Shown here piece after piece: positions 13,104 to 25,140 of a stretch of 64,000 nt of DNA. The stretch comes from Piliocolobus tephrosceles (lineage: Eukaryota > Chordata > Mammalia > Primates > Cercopithecidae). The notes below the pieces were generated by a model. It was not told the origin of the DNA, did not search any database, and was given only the letters and a program-made list of their open reading frames with translations. The position numbers were made by a program, and so were the translations under genes. How positions within the stretch are numbered: the stretch's first letter is position 1; the number at the start of each line of letters is the position of its first letter. Location: NCBI RefSeq assembly GCF_002776525.5, contig NC_045443.1, forward strand, positions 60,844,016 to 60,908,015. The letters are read 5' to 3'.

Positions 13104-13397
13104 GGTCAGGCATGGTGGCTCATGCCTGTAATCCCAGTACTTTGGGAGACTGAGGTAGATGGATTGCTTCAGCCAAGGAGTTCAAGACCAGCATGGGCAA
13201 CATGGTAAAACCCCGTCTCTACAAAAAATTAGCTGTATGTAGTGGTGCACACCTGTAGTCTCAGCTATTCGGGAGGCTGAGGTGGGAGGATCACCTTGAG
13301 CCAGGGAAGTTGAGGCTGCAGTGAGCCAAGATTGCACCACTGCACTCCAGCCTGAGCCACAAGAGTTGAGACACTGCCTCAAAAAAAAAAAAAAAAA
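13104..13397 (+). mobile_element. AluJ-type, 234 bases upstream of an RXYLT1 exon
   Basis: Complete, with a pure A tail ending 13397. Confidence 0.9.
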
Positions 13398-13630
13398 CAC
13401 ATTTTGTATTATATGCAAATTGATCTGTCTACAACTAAAGCTTACCATTAATCTACAGCTATGCCCCATCATTCAAACTTATTCAAAAGAAATTGTATTA
13501 TAGAAATTGTACTTCTAGAAAGAATATGGATTAAATCTCATTGTAGATTTTATATAAAATGATGAACTTCTGATACCAAATACCTTTGTTCAGGCTTTGT
13601 CTCTTGTTTTTGTTGTGTTGTTTTTAACAG

Positions 13631-13945
13631 CTTCATCACTGGTCCAGCTGTAATACCAGGGTACTTCTCTGTTGATGTGAATAATGTGGTACTCATTTTA
13701 AATGGAAGAGAAAAAGCAAAGATCTTTTATGCCACCCAGTGGTTACTTTATGCACAAAATTTAGTGCAAATTCAAAAACTCCAGCATCTTGCTGTTGTTT
13801 TGCTTGGAAATGAACATTGTAATAATGAGTGGATAAACCCATTCCTCAAAAGAAATGGAGGCTTCGTGGAGCTGCTTTTCATAATATATGACAGCCCCTG
13901 GATTAATGACGTGGATGTTTTTCAGTGGCCTTTAGGAGTAGCAAC
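13631..13945 (+). CDS. RXYLT1: RXYLT1 coding exon (internal, third from last)
   Basis: This exon encodes part of ribitol-5-phosphate xylosyltransferase 1, a type II Golgi membrane enzyme that transfers xylose from UDP-xylose to ribitol-5-phosphate on the alpha-dystroglycan O-mannosyl glycan. The acceptor reads tttttaacag before CTTCATCAC and the donor reads GCAAC then gtaagt. The first base completes a split serine codon, 104 full codons follow, and the last two bases (AC) begin a split threonine codon. On a 443-residue protein this is about residues 143-248. Recognisable stretches are FITGPAVIPGYFSVDVNN, WLLYAQNLVQIQKLQHLAVV and SPWINDVDVFQWPLGVAT. The last contains an acidic D-V-D that may lie near a metal or sugar-nucleotide site (inference). 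One residue, EHCNNEW, differs from human EHCDNEW as I recall it. No frame damage is seen. Confidence 0.95.
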
Positions 13946-14437
13946 GTAAGTAAAAATATGATGAAACATTCTTAGGCCCTAACACCTGAATTTCTGAACC
14001 AGGAAGACTTATTCAAAATTGTAATAAATTTAGTTCTTCCGGGATTATTGAGGCCAGGTACAGTCTTTCTCAGTGATAAAAGTAGGGTGTGGTTGCATCC
14101 TTCAATAACAATTATGATGTTTTTAAGAGTATTTTATTCTTTAATGAGGAGATGAGTTACTTTTTTTCTTTTAAAATCCCAAGGCATAGAGTGGATTTTT
14201 CAAGCTCATTAGGAGTGCCATAAAAAGATATTTAGCAGAGAAATGGCAGGATAGACTTTTTTAAAAACCAATTGTAGTATCTATTTATAGTAAAAAAAAA
14301 AAAAAAAGGCATTATTATTATATCAGGAATATACTGTACCATTGTGTTTGAGACTGGCTGGATTTATACAAATCCCTTCTATAAAAGGAGGGATTAATTA
14401 AATGATAGCTAAGGTTTCTTAAGATACAGTCTTTTAT

Positions 14438-14759
14438 GTCAGGCGCAGTGGCTCACTGCCTGTAATCCCAGCACTTTGGGAGGCCAAGGTATGCAGATTG
14501 CTTGAGTCCAGGAGTTCAAGAACATCCTGGGCAACATGGCAAAACCCTCTCTCTACAAAAAAAAAAAAAAAAATCAAAAAGTATCCAGGCATGGTGGCAT
14601 AAACTCCTGTGTGGCACCTGTAGTCCTAGCTACTCATGAGGTTGAGGTGGGAGGATCACTTAAGTCCAGGAGATTGAGCTGAGATGAGATTACACCACTG
14701 CACTCCAGCCTGGGCAACAGAGTGAAATGAGACTGTCTCTCAAAAAAACAAAAAACAAA
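14438..14759 (+). mobile_element. AluJ-type
   Basis: Flanked by the 14-bp duplication AAGATACAGTCTTT (14421-14434 and 14760-14773). Confidence 0.92.
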
Positions 14760-14867
14760 AAGATACAGTCTTTCTCCAACTATAAAATGAAAAACATATT
14801 TTTATCTTTCTGTTAATAGGATGTTTTTAATTAAGAGCAAGTTGACTTTAAGGTAAGTTGCCACTAG

Positions 14868-14990
14868 TATATAAACCTCCTGAGAGCAGGGATTTTTCTC
14901 TCTTTTGTTCACTGCTCTATCCACAGAGCCTAAAACAGCACCTGCACAGAGTAGACATTCTGTATTTGTTGAGTGGATGAATTATGAAAA
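14868..14990 (+). mobile_element. L2 3' end, sense
   Basis: CTGAGAGCAGGGATTTTTCT, TTTGTTCACTGCTCTATCC and TATTTGTTGAGTGGATGAA are the conserved L2 tail. Confidence 0.65.
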
Positions 14991-15401
14991 ATCTCACTGA
15001 CATGATTTTTGAATCATACATTCATTATTCATTATTCTGTCACTGGTTGCTGGATGTGGCCTTAGACTGCTGCCTAGTTAGCCACACAGATGTCACTGGC
15101 ACATCTGTGCCAGTAATGAGATGTATTATCAGGCCTACTCCTATAATATCCTGACTCAGTAGGTTTGGGGTAGGGCCAGACAAAAAGGTTTTTGTTAAGT
15201 AAAGCCAGGGTTAAGACCCTCTTAAAAATCTATTTTTTGAGCAGAGCCTGCATTTGTAAAATGTTTTCATACAGTATAAGATGGAACCTCTTGGTAATCA
15301 TGGTATTGTTTCACTAGGCCAGTATATTTCTTATATAGGTCAGTGGTTCTCAACCAGGGGCAATTTTGCTGACCAGGAGGCATTTGGCAGTGTCTGGAGA
15401 C

Positions 15402-15702
15402 TTTTTTTTTTTTTTTTTTTTGAGATGAAGTCTTGCTCTGTCATCCCAGCTGAAGTTCAGTGGTACAATCTCGGCTCACTGCAACCTCTGCCTCCCAGGT
15501 TCAACCGATTCTCTTGCCTCAGCCTCCCAAGTAGCTGGGATTACAGGTGGGCACCACCACTCCTGGCTAATTTTGTATTTTCTGTAGAGAGGGGGTTTCA
15601 CCATGTTGGCCAGGCTGGTCTCAAATTCCTGACCTCAAGTGATCTGCCTGCCTCAGCCTCCCAAAGTGCTGGGATTTCAGGCATGAGCCACTGTGCCTGG
15701 CC
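15402..15702 (-). mobile_element. AluS-type
   Basis: Full length; the flank CTGGAGAC occurs on both sides. Confidence 0.92.
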
Positions 15703-16079
15703 TGGAGACATTTTTGATTGTCACAACTGGAGGAAAGAGGTTGTCACAACTGGTGTCTAGCAGATAGAGCCCAGGGATGCAGCTGAGCACCCCACAATGT
15801 ATAGGACAGCCTCCACAAGAAAAAATTAACCCAAAATGTCAGTAATGCTGAGGTTAAGAAACCCTGTTATATACTAACTGTTAGGTAAAATTTTGTTCTC
15901 GTGTGAAGGTTAATTTCAGGTACACATTTTTAATCCCTGGGATTTCCAAATGCTTATAAAAATAGGTAACTTTTCCTGTATGGCATACCATGTTTTTTTA
16001 TCTGTCAGTTTGTTTTAATCTACTTGAAAAGCCCTTGGGATTAATTTATCAGAGCCCTTTGCAATAGCGAAATATAAAA

Positions 16080-17120
16080 TATTTCCTTTTTTTTAAACTG
16101 ACAAATAGTAATTGTATATGTTAATGGGGTACAAATGATGTTTTGAAATATGTTTACAATGTAGAATGCTTAAATCAGACTAACAAATCCATCACCTTAT
16201 ATACTTAATGTGGGAAAAAGAGAGATCAGCCTGTTACTGTGTCTATATAGAAGGAAGTAGACATAAGAGACTCCATTTAGTTCTGTATTTGAAATGCTGT
16301 TAATCTGTGACCCTACCCCCAACTTTGTCCTTGCAAGAGACATGTGCGAAGGTGATTTAAGGTTAAAAGGATATTGGGCTGTGCAGGATGTGTCTTTGTT
16401 AAACAAGTACCTGAAGGCAGCTTGCTGGCTAAAATTCCTGCCCCTCCCTGGGCAATGGAACATCTCCGGGTAATACCCATTGTGTGCCTTGTTTACTGAG
16501 TAAGGAGAAAACGCCTTTAGGAATAAGGTGGGACTTGCTGGAATAAGGTGGGACTTGCTGGAGCAATACTGCTAAAAGGTTTATGGAGATGTCGCATATA
16601 CATCTCAAGGCACAGCATTTTCCTTTAAACTTATTCATGTTGCAAGGATTTTTTCATATGTCTTACTGCCGATTTCCTCCCTACAATAATCCTATTGTCC
16701 AGCCGCTCCCTTATCCTTTTAATGGTAAAGATAATTCTCAATAAATACTAAGGGAACTCAGAGGCCGGTGCCGGCGTGGGTCCTCTGTAAGCTGAGCGCC
16801 GGTCCCCTGGGTCCCGCTTTTCTTTCTCTGTACTTTGTCTCTGTGTATTATTTCCTTTTCTCAAGTCTCTCGTCCCACCTAACGAGAAGCACCCACAGGT
16901 GTGGAGGGGCAGGCCACCCCTTCACTTAACAATTGTTGTGGTAAAAACATAAAATCTGCTGTTTTAGCAATTTTGAAATATACAGTGCATTATTATTTAT
17001 TATAGTCACCCTATTCTGTGTGATCACTAAAGCTTATTCCTCCTGTCCAACTGAAACTTCATACCCTTTGATCAACATCTTCCTTTTCCCCATCCATCTG
17101 CCTCCCCTGGAGCATTCTGT
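16080..17120 (-). mobile_element. Old L1 3' region, antisense, split by the ERVK LTR
   Basis: The two flanks (16080-16208 and 16925-17120) read as one antisense L1 3'-end sequence, including GTATATGTTAATGGGGTACA, TATAGTCACCCTATTCTGTG and CTTATTCCTCCTGTCCAACT. Confidence 0.7.
16209..16924 (+). mobile_element. Solo LTR of an ERVK-class (HERV-K/HML-like) endogenous retrovirus
   Basis: A 716-bp element that starts TGTGGGAAAAAGAGAG and ends CACCCCTTCA, flanked by CTTAA at 16204-16208 and 16925-16929. It has the ERVK hallmarks: TTACTGTGTCTATATAG, GACATAAGAGACTCCATTT, an AATAAA at 16740, GAGCGCCGGTCCCCTGGG, and CCACAGGTGTGGAGGGGCAG. No internal viral genes flank it, so it is the product of LTR-LTR recombination. 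A 20-bp segment is duplicated in tandem at 16520-16559. It lies in the RXYLT1 intron, in sense, inside an antisense old L1 3' end. The subfamily (LTR5, MER9 or LTR13 type) is not resolved. Confidence 0.88.
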
Positions 17121-17470
17121 AATCTTTTCATCACCTGGCTAAAATGTTGCTTAAATCACGATCATCATGAATACAGAAGAGTCTTTATAATTTGAAGGTT
17201 TTGAATGTAACATGCCTAACAGCTGCAGATGAGTAATGCAAGTTAAAGAATGTCAAAAACAAAGAACTTTAGGCACAAAATCTCTGTGACAATTTTATAA
17301 GAGATGTCAATGTGAAATTCATTTTTTTAAGTTACTAGATTCAGGGAGTTTTCCAAAGTATGCATGGAAAATTACAATTTGAGATTTAGAAATCACATTT
17401 TAAACCTCTTTTATGTACTTCTTGCTACCTAAGAGGTTGGGTTAGGGGGATTTTTTGCCAATTCTATATC

Positions 17471-18489
<1,019 letters not shown>

Positions 18490-18940
18490 CGTTCAGTCAG
18501 TGTTTACCAAGCAATTGCTCTATGCCAGAAACTGTTTACCCACAGTAAATACAGCAGTGAACAAAACAAAGTCCATGCCTTCCTGGCACTTAAATGCTTG
18601 TTGGAGGAGATAAGCAAGTAAAATATATTGTGTGTCAGAAGATGATAAATGCCCTGTAAAAAATTAAGCAGAAGAATGGCATAGAGAGGGCTTGGGTGTT
18701 GGTGGTGGAGCATTTGCTATTTTGGAATAGCCAAGGAAGGCATTCATTAGAAGGTTTCATTTATGCACAGGCCTTAAGAATGTGCACGGGTGAGTCTTGT
18801 GTATATTTGGGACAGGACTATTCCAGACAGAGGGAAGAGTGAAAGCCCTGAGGCAGGATTGTGCTTACTATGTTACAGGAACAACAGGGCCAGTATGTCT
18901 GGAGTAGAATGAATGAGGACAGTATAAAATAACAAAGGTT
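18490..18940 (-). mobile_element. L2 LINE 3' region, antisense
   Basis: Text includes CAGCAGTGAACAAAACAAAG, ATTCCAGACAGAGGGAAGAG and GAAAGCCCTGAGGCAGGATT, all standard reverse-strand L2. It abuts a sense L2 immediately downstream. Confidence 0.7.
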
Positions 18941-18949
18941 ATTATGGGA

Positions 18950-20760
18950 ATAATTCTTGTAACTCCTCTGATACCATTTAGCCAGAAGTTAAGTAGATGT
19001 TTTCTTTGTTTCTCATTGTTGCTTCTAGACTATTCTCCCCTTTCCCTCCCTAATAATCCCAATTTTGAATCTCATGTCAACAGACAAAACCATCCATCAC
19101 CCTTACTCTCTGAAATCATGCACTTACCCTTGGGTTTATCCCCCTACTTCTTCGAAGAGTTTAGCTCCTGGTACTCTCTAACTCTGTCTGACACTACTCT
19201 GTTCTCAATTCTTAGTGACTGCCAAATCTGCATAGATGGTCTTTCTATCATTTTGGTCTTTGCAGTTCCTTCACCTTCCCTCCTCCAATGATCTGGGCTT
19301 CCACCCAACCTCAGCCATTCTCTCTCATGGTCATTTCCTAGACTTGATCATTACATATACTGTACCTTCTGAACATGATCTCAAGTCCCAGCATCTCTTT
19401 CTACAAACACCATCATCTCTCATTCCAGCTCATTCCCTGTAATAATCTGACTCTGACAGTTCAGCTGGCCCTTAGAATCTATTGTTCCTACTGCCCTTCT
19501 GTTGTCCTTCACTCCCCTCTCTTCATTTTATTCTTTACCCAACTTAAATTGGTATTTAAGATGGTCAACAATGGTCAATCATAATTGCCTATACTTTCAG
19601 CTCCCTATTCCCCTAATCTGGCAAACCATAACTCTGGTTAAATCCAGCTGTCTGCCTACTCCATGCCTGCACCCATACAGCTAAACATAATTGGAGAAAG
19701 GTGCTAATTGACCTTGATTTAAACACATGACTTTGAACCTCAGGTGCCCAGCAGTCTTATATTTCCCTTGTCCATATATTCTCCCACTCTCCTAGAAGAT
19801 TGTTTTATACCTTCTTTCTCCACTCTTAACACCTCTACCTTTCTTAGTTTATGACCCTATTGCTTATTTCACTGAGAATAGTCAGGAGAAATCTTTTTTT
19901 TTTTTTGAGACTTTCACTCTTGTTGCCCAGGCTGGAGTGCAGTGACACATTCTCGGCTCACTGCACCCTCCGCCTCCCAGGTTCAAGCGATTCTCCTGCC
20001 CTAGCCTCCCAAGTAGCTGGGATTACAGGTGCCCACCACCACACCCAGCTAATTACTGTATTCTGCAGAGATGGGGTTTTACCTTGTTGGCCAGGTTGGT
20101 CTCGAACTTGACCTCAGGTGATCCACCCGCCTCAGCCTCACAAAGTGCTGGGATGACAGGCATGAGCCACCGCGCCCAGCCACATCTATCTTTCTTTACT
20201 GATCTTTCAGCTTCTACCCTTGCCCCTGTACAGTCCATTCTCAACACAATAGCCAGATTGATTCTGATAAAACCTACATCAGGTCGTGTCACCCCATGAT
20301 CAAAAGCCTGCATGATAGAGTCCGGTGTGACCATTCAGACTTTATCTTCTGCGCCTGCTTCCTCAGTTACCCTACGTCAGCCACCCTGGCTTCCCCGCAG
20401 CTCCTTGACGTGCCAGGCACATGCTGTCTCATGGCCTTCACTCTTGCTTGCTCTTTTATCCCCCAAGATCTACATGGCTTGCTCCTTCATCCCCAACTCT
20501 GTGCTCAGATGCTGCCGCAGTGAGACAGTCCCTCATCACTTATTTAAGATTGCAACCCTACCCCCTCAGAAACTCCTGCTCTACTTACTCCTGTGCTTTT
20601 TTCTCATAGTATTCTACCCCATCTAAATAATCTACTGACTTCACTTGGTCACTATCCATCTCCACCACTAGAACTAGAATATATGCTCCATGAGGGTAAG
20701 GTAGGGAAGAGAGGACCTAGCACTCCGAAAGTATAGGTTGAATTATCATTATCCATTCAG
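18950..20760 (+). mobile_element. L2 LINE, sense, reverse-transcriptase end and 3' UTR, split by an Alu
   Basis: After the Alu (19891-20181) a frame reads LSASTLAPVQSILNTIARLI, matching the L2 ORF2 motif, followed by L2 3' text (GACGTGCCAGGCACATGCTG, TTATTTAAGATTGCAACCCT, and TATATGCTCCATGAGGG). The part before the Alu is weaker and assigned by continuity. Confidence 0.65.
19891..20181 (-). mobile_element. AluS-type, splitting the sense L2
   Basis: Poly(T) lead to CACCGCGCCCAGCC, with small deletions in both arms. Confidence 0.9.
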
Positions 20761-20991
20761 AAGTGTTACGGTGACTATTGGATTTTATAAATGTACAACT
20801 GTAAAATGTTCAAATTCTTCAACATTTTTAAGAAATCTATTTGGGCCAGGATTTTGGATATCTCTTATGCCTATCATCTCTATAAGTTTCACCATTTCCT
20901 GAAACTGATTTTATTAAAAGATAAGGTATTTCTGTTCACAAAATACATACTTAGTAAAGTGAAAACTACAGTTGTTTTTCTGATTTTTTAG

Positions 20992-21409
20992 CTGGCAGCC
21001 TCAGGAAACAAATGAAAGTCTTAAGAATTACCAAGATGCCTTGCTTCAGAGTGATCTCACATTGTGCCCAGTCGGAGTAAACACAGAATGCTATCGAATC
21101 TATGAGGCTTGCTCCTATGGCTCCATTCCTGTGGTGGAAGACGTGATGACAGCTGGCAGCTGTGGGAATACATCTGTGCACCACAGTGCTCCTCTGCAGT
21201 TACTCAAGTCCATGGGCGCTCCCTTTATCTTTATCAAGAACTGGAAGGAACTCCCTGCTGTTTTAGAAAAAGAGAAAACTATAATTTTACAAGAAAAAAT
21301 TGAAAGAAGAAAAATGTTACTTCAGTGGTATCAGCACTTCAAGGCAGAGCTTAAAATGAAATTTAGTAATATTTTAGAAAGTTCATTTTTAATGAAAAAT
21401 AAAAGTTAA
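20992..21409 (+). CDS. RXYLT1: RXYLT1 terminal coding exon with stop codon
   Basis: The acceptor is ctgatttttta-g, followed by CTGGCAGCCTCAG; the first C completes the split histidine codon. The frame then runs WQPQETNESLKNYQDALL, QSDLTLCPVGVNTECYRIYE and ACSYGSIPVVEDVMTAGSCG through to SFLMKNKS and TAA at 21407-21409. This supplies the last 138 residues, giving about 301 residues over the three visible exons and the expected C-terminus. The region after TLCPVG, with TECYRIYEACSYGSIPV, resembles the C-terminal nucleotide-sugar-binding half of exostosin-like GT-B glycosyltransferases (inference). Compared with human as I recall it, a few residues differ (AGSCGN, HHSAP, KAELKMKFSN, LMKNKS), consistent with a non-human primate. 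An AATAAA lies inside the last codons. Confidence 0.95.
21398..21403 (+). promoter_or_regulatory. Potential polyadenylation hexamer overlapping the RXYLT1 C-terminal codons
   Basis: AATAAA lies 3 bases before the TAA stop. Cleavage 10-30 nt downstream would fall just after the stop and leave an almost absent 3' UTR. Whether it is used cannot be told from sequence. Confidence 0.3.
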
Positions 21410-22010
21410 CTTAATTATCTGTTTGAGCTAAGATGTGATTTTTAAAATCATTTTGACTACTAAGTGTATAAGTGTGTTTTTGTGTATTTATAGATATTCC
21501 TTAAGGTAGCCTTGAAAACTCTAGATGATGTATGTCAGGCTGACCAAGTGCTCCCTTATTAGGCCACTCCTGCGTACAAGCTAAAAATGTAGTTAAACTG
21601 TTACTGAGATTCACTTCTACAGAGTTGAATGAGTCAGCATTTACCAACTATTCTCACCGATGCATACCCATTCTATAAAATGGGGGCTTCAGGGGCTGGG
21701 GTTATTGAAACAGTTGCAGAGATGGGGATATGTCCGTCAAAGGATACAAAATTTCAGTTACACAGGAGGAATAAGTTCACGAAATCTGTTATACAACGTC
21801 ATGACTATAGTTAATGACAATATATTGCATTTATGAAAAATGCTAAGATTGGATGTTAAGTGTTCTCACCACAGAACTGTGAGGTAATGCATATGTTAAT
21901 TAGCTGTAGTCAATCAACTATATATATACTTCAAAACATCATATTGTACATGGTAAATCATACTATTTTATCTGTCAATTTATAAATAACTATCAGAATA
22001 CAAATAAACC
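21410..22010 (+). other. Probable RXYLT1 3' UTR, containing an L1 3' end
   Basis: Sequence directly after the stop codon. From about 21650 it matches the sense 3' end of an old L1 (GGGGCTGGGGTTATTG, then CATGACTATAGTTAATGACA, and CATCATATTGTACATGGTAA). It ends near CAAATAAACC with an AATAAA at 22003-22008 that could serve as a poly(A) signal. The true mRNA end is not proven. Confidence 0.5.
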
Positions 22011-22014
22011 CACT

Positions 22015-22205
22015 CTAGGACACAGCATTATGTAGTTGAAAGGCCATGTTTTGGAGTCAGACAAAATCTGTGTTAAAACATTGCCTCTGTACCTTCTAAG
22101 CAAGGACCTTGAGCAAGCCATCTAAGCATTCTGAGTCTTACTTCCTTTTGTTATAAAATGAAGATAATTTATCTTCACAGGTCTGGTTGTAAATATGAAA
22201 TGAAA
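22015..22205 (+). mobile_element. MIR element
   Basis: TTTTGGAGTCAGACAAAATC, CCTTGAGCAAGCCATCTAAG and ATAAAATGAAGATAATTTAT follow MIR order. Confidence 0.6.
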
Positions 22206-23488
22206 TATAAAGTACCTCGTGTGTGTGTATTACACACTAGGCACATACACTAGGTACTTTATGTGTGTATACACACACATGTAACTAAAATAGTGATTTT
22301 TAATCCATTTTAGGGTTAGGGTTAGAGCCCAGGGGTCTGAGGTTACAGTGAGCTATGGCCATGTCACTAAGAGGCACTCCAGTCTCGGGGACAGAGCAGG
22401 ACCCTGTCTTTAAAAAAAAAAAAAAAAAAAGTGTGTCCCATCGTCAGAAGGTCTGGAAGCCTGGATGCAAAAGACCTTAACTTTGTTGGAGAGTCAGAGA
22501 GCCTGCTGCAACCCTATCCATTTCTAAGGGAAGTTGCCCCACCTACAGCTCCTGCTAATGGCAATGCACACAGATGACTCTCCGCTTCCGTCCCCACCTT
22601 ACGTCACAGCTGTGGGCACTGATGCAGGGCATCCTGTTGATAGGCTTCCTAGTGATCCCAGATATTGAAACAAAAAAGAAATGAGGCAAACAAGTTCAAG
22701 GCATTTTGAACTAGGAAATACTGAGGACCTGGGAATCAACTGTAAGAGCAAAACAGGATGCAATGGAGTAGGAGCTATGAACTAGCATCAGGGCTATGAG
22801 AGAAGTAAAGATATTAGCAACAAGGTCAAGGAGAGGGACAATCCTGTGCCCAGAATTGCCCCCATGGGTTTACTACCCCAGCCCCCGTGAGTTTTGAGAC
22901 TGCATTTTTATTACCCCCATGCGAGTCATCTGAATTATGTTTTCTATCCCTCCTTGCCTTGGTTACTTGAGCTGACTTCCAAACCAAAAGAGTCCAACAC
23001 AGTGACCATATGTTCCATCTTCCAGAGTCTCCATTCTGCCTTCACCTGGAACAGGGATGTGTGCCGGGTCCAAGGCTTTAATACAGTTCTTTGACTAGGA
23101 GTCCCTGTACTGTATTTCACCAACAAGATTGTACCATCTTTCTCTTTATATGAGACTTACTGTTGCCTATAATCTTTTCAAGAATGCTTTCTGCATTGAT
23201 GTATTGGTTGCCAGCAAAGTCTTTGGTATGTCAAGACCATGGGGCAAGAGAAAGTGAATTATATCAAAAGAAATTTTCCAATGTTCTCTAACATCTTTTC
23301 TTACCATATGAAGATTCTGGGTAACTAAGAGGCCAACTCTAGGCCATCCGTTGGTTCTAAAACTAGTGAGAAATCTGCCTGCATAGTTTTGGTGGTTTTA
23401 TTACAAAATCAGAGTCCGTAAAGTTTGAAGCGCTAAAACTTATTAAGATCTGGGTTCAAATCTAATGGCTATTTAGAATATATGTCTC
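22206..23488. other. Intergenic stretch downstream of RXYLT1
   Basis: Contains a degenerate GT/AC-rich patch (22218-22281), a short Alu right-arm relic (22325-22430) with an A tail, and otherwise unique sequence. The open frames on each strand near 22894-23126 are short and uncharacteristic. Confidence 0.55.
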
Positions 23489-23522
23489 ATCTCTTCCTGG
23501 CCTTTTGGCTAAGATCAAGTGT
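23489..23522 (+). ncRNA. U2 snRNA 5' fragment (pseudogene)
   Basis: About 34 bases match the U2 snRNA 5' end with two or three mismatches; the core TGGCCTTTTGGCTAAGATCA is exact apart from its first base. Only the 5' stem-loop part is present and it runs directly into an antisense Alu, so it cannot encode a functional snRNA. Confidence 0.8.
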
Positions 23523-23660
23523 CTTGCTCTGTCACCCAGGCTGGAGTGCTCTGGACTCACTGCAACCTCTGCCTCCTGGGTTCAAGCAATTCTTGTGCCT
23601 CAGCCTCCCAAGTAGCTGAGATTACAGGCATGTGCCACCATGCCCGGCTAATTTTTGAAT
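23523..23660 (-). mobile_element. Alu fragment fused to the U2 fragment
   Basis: CTTGCTCTGTCACCCAGGCT through GCCCGGCTAATTTTTG: right arm of an Alu in antisense, without its poly(T) lead and without the left arm. Confidence 0.85.
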
Positions 23661-23971
23661 ATTTTATAATACGCACTATGTACCAGGAATTTAGCTAAAT
23701 GTTAGGAATTTTTTAAAAAAGAAAAAAACTAGTCCTGTCCTCAAGGACTCACAGCCTGATGGGGAAGATCGTTATGTATTACAGAATGTTCATTCTAAGA
23801 ATTTATGTAGACATTTATGAAGGGCTGTGGGAACTCAGAGAAATGGCTGTTCAGGGGTACAGCTTTCAGACTTGTCCTGAGTGGAATTTAAAGGATGAAT
23901 AAATTGGTTGCATCTTTCAGTACCAGCAAAGAGATATTGGAGCAGAATATTTCTCTTCTCTGAAATCAACT

Positions 23972-24262
23972 GGCGCCGGGCGCAGTAGCTCATGCCTATA
24001 ATCCCAGCACTTGGGAAGGCCACGGCAGAAGGATTGCTCAAGGCCTGCACAACACAGTGAGACCCCGTCTCTACAAAAAGAAAACAATTTTTTAAATTAG
24101 CCAGGTGTGGTGGCATGTGCCTGTAGTCCCGGCTGCTCAAGAGGCTGAGGCAGGAAGATTGCTAGAACCCGAGAGTTTGAGGCTGCAGTGAGCTATGACT
24201 GTGCCACTGCACTCCAGCCTAGATGACAGAGCAAGACTCTGTTTATTAAAAATTAATTAATT
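23972..24262 (+). mobile_element. AluJ-type
   Basis: GCGCCGGGCGCAGTAGCTCA to a TTAATTAATT-ending tail. Confidence 0.9.
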
Positions 24263-24773
24263 AGGACTGAGCACTTCCAGCCACAGGTACATTGGTTTGG
24301 GAGACTGAGGCTCCTGGAGATGAGAATAGGATATTCAAGTTAACTGCCTCTAGGTCTGTAGAACCATTGATCTGTGCAGGCACAGAATTGTAGTCATCCC
24401 CATCCATGAGGATGAATTTATCATGGAGGAGATCACCAAAAACTGATTGATTGTGGTAGCACCACATGTGTACACATGTATGTGCCACATAATGACATTT
24501 CAGTCAATGGTGGACTACATACATGATAGTGGTCCCATAAGATTATAACGGAGCTGGAAAATTTCTGTCGCCTAGTGATGTCATAGCCTAGTGATGACAT
24601 ATGTAGTGCAATACATCACTCACGTGTTTGTGGTGATGCTGGTGTTAACAAATCTATTGCACTGCCAGTCAAGTAAAAGTACAGCAATTATGTCCGGTAC
24701 ATAATACTTAATAATGACAATAAATGACTATGTTACTGGTTTATGTATTTACTATACTATACTTTTTACAATT

Positions 24774-25140
24774 TGTATTAGTTCTTGCATTGCTATAAAT
24801 AAATGCCTGAGATTGAGTAATTTATAAAGAAAAGAGATTTAATTGGCTCACAATTCCACAGGCTGTACAGGAAGCATGACAACTTCAGAAACTTATCCTG
24901 GCAGAAAGCGAAGGGGAAGCAGACATGTCTTCACATGGCCAGAGCAGAAGGAAAAGAGGGTAGGTGCTACACACTTTTAAACAACCAGATCTCACAAGCA
25001 CTCACTCATTACCAGGAAAGCAGCACCATAGGGGAAATACACCTCCATGACCCACTCTCCTCCCCGCAGGCCCTGCCTCCAACACTGGAGATTACAATTC
25101 AACATGAGGTTTGGGTGAGGCACAGATCCAAACTATATCA
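24774..25140 (-). mobile_element. MST-type MaLR solo LTR
   Basis: Starts TGTATTAGTTCTTGC, has GAGTAATTTATAAAGAAAAG, AATTGGCTCACAATTCCA and GCCCTGCCTCCAACACTGG, and ends GATCCAAACTATATCA, the reverse of an ERVL-MaLR LTR. Nested in the MER2/Tigger element. Confidence 0.8.

Larger units (their letters stand above)
1..13630 (+). other. RXYLT1: RXYLT1 intron upstream of the first visible exon
   Basis: The stretch before the first recognised exon ends in a good acceptor (pyrimidine-rich tract and tttttaacag). No sequence encoding the upstream RXYLT1 residues was found, so those exons lie outside the window. The intron holds about a dozen Alus, MIR and L2 fragments, an old L1 3' end, a Tigger-type element and a hAT transposase remnant. 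The parts outside those, chiefly 760-1436, 3211-4856, 5763-6010, 6620-7083, 7966-8440, 9560-10200 and 11925-12222, are AT-rich and show no feature I can name. Confidence 0.85.

Noticed and set aside
21709..22005. Coding or conserved 3' UTR element after RXYLT1
   Set aside because: The sequence is the 3' end of an old L1, so conservation of function cannot be inferred.
22312..22326. TTAGGGTTAGGGTTAG resembling telomere repeat
   Set aside because: Only two and a half units, beside a decayed Alu arm. Too short to call an interstitial telomere.
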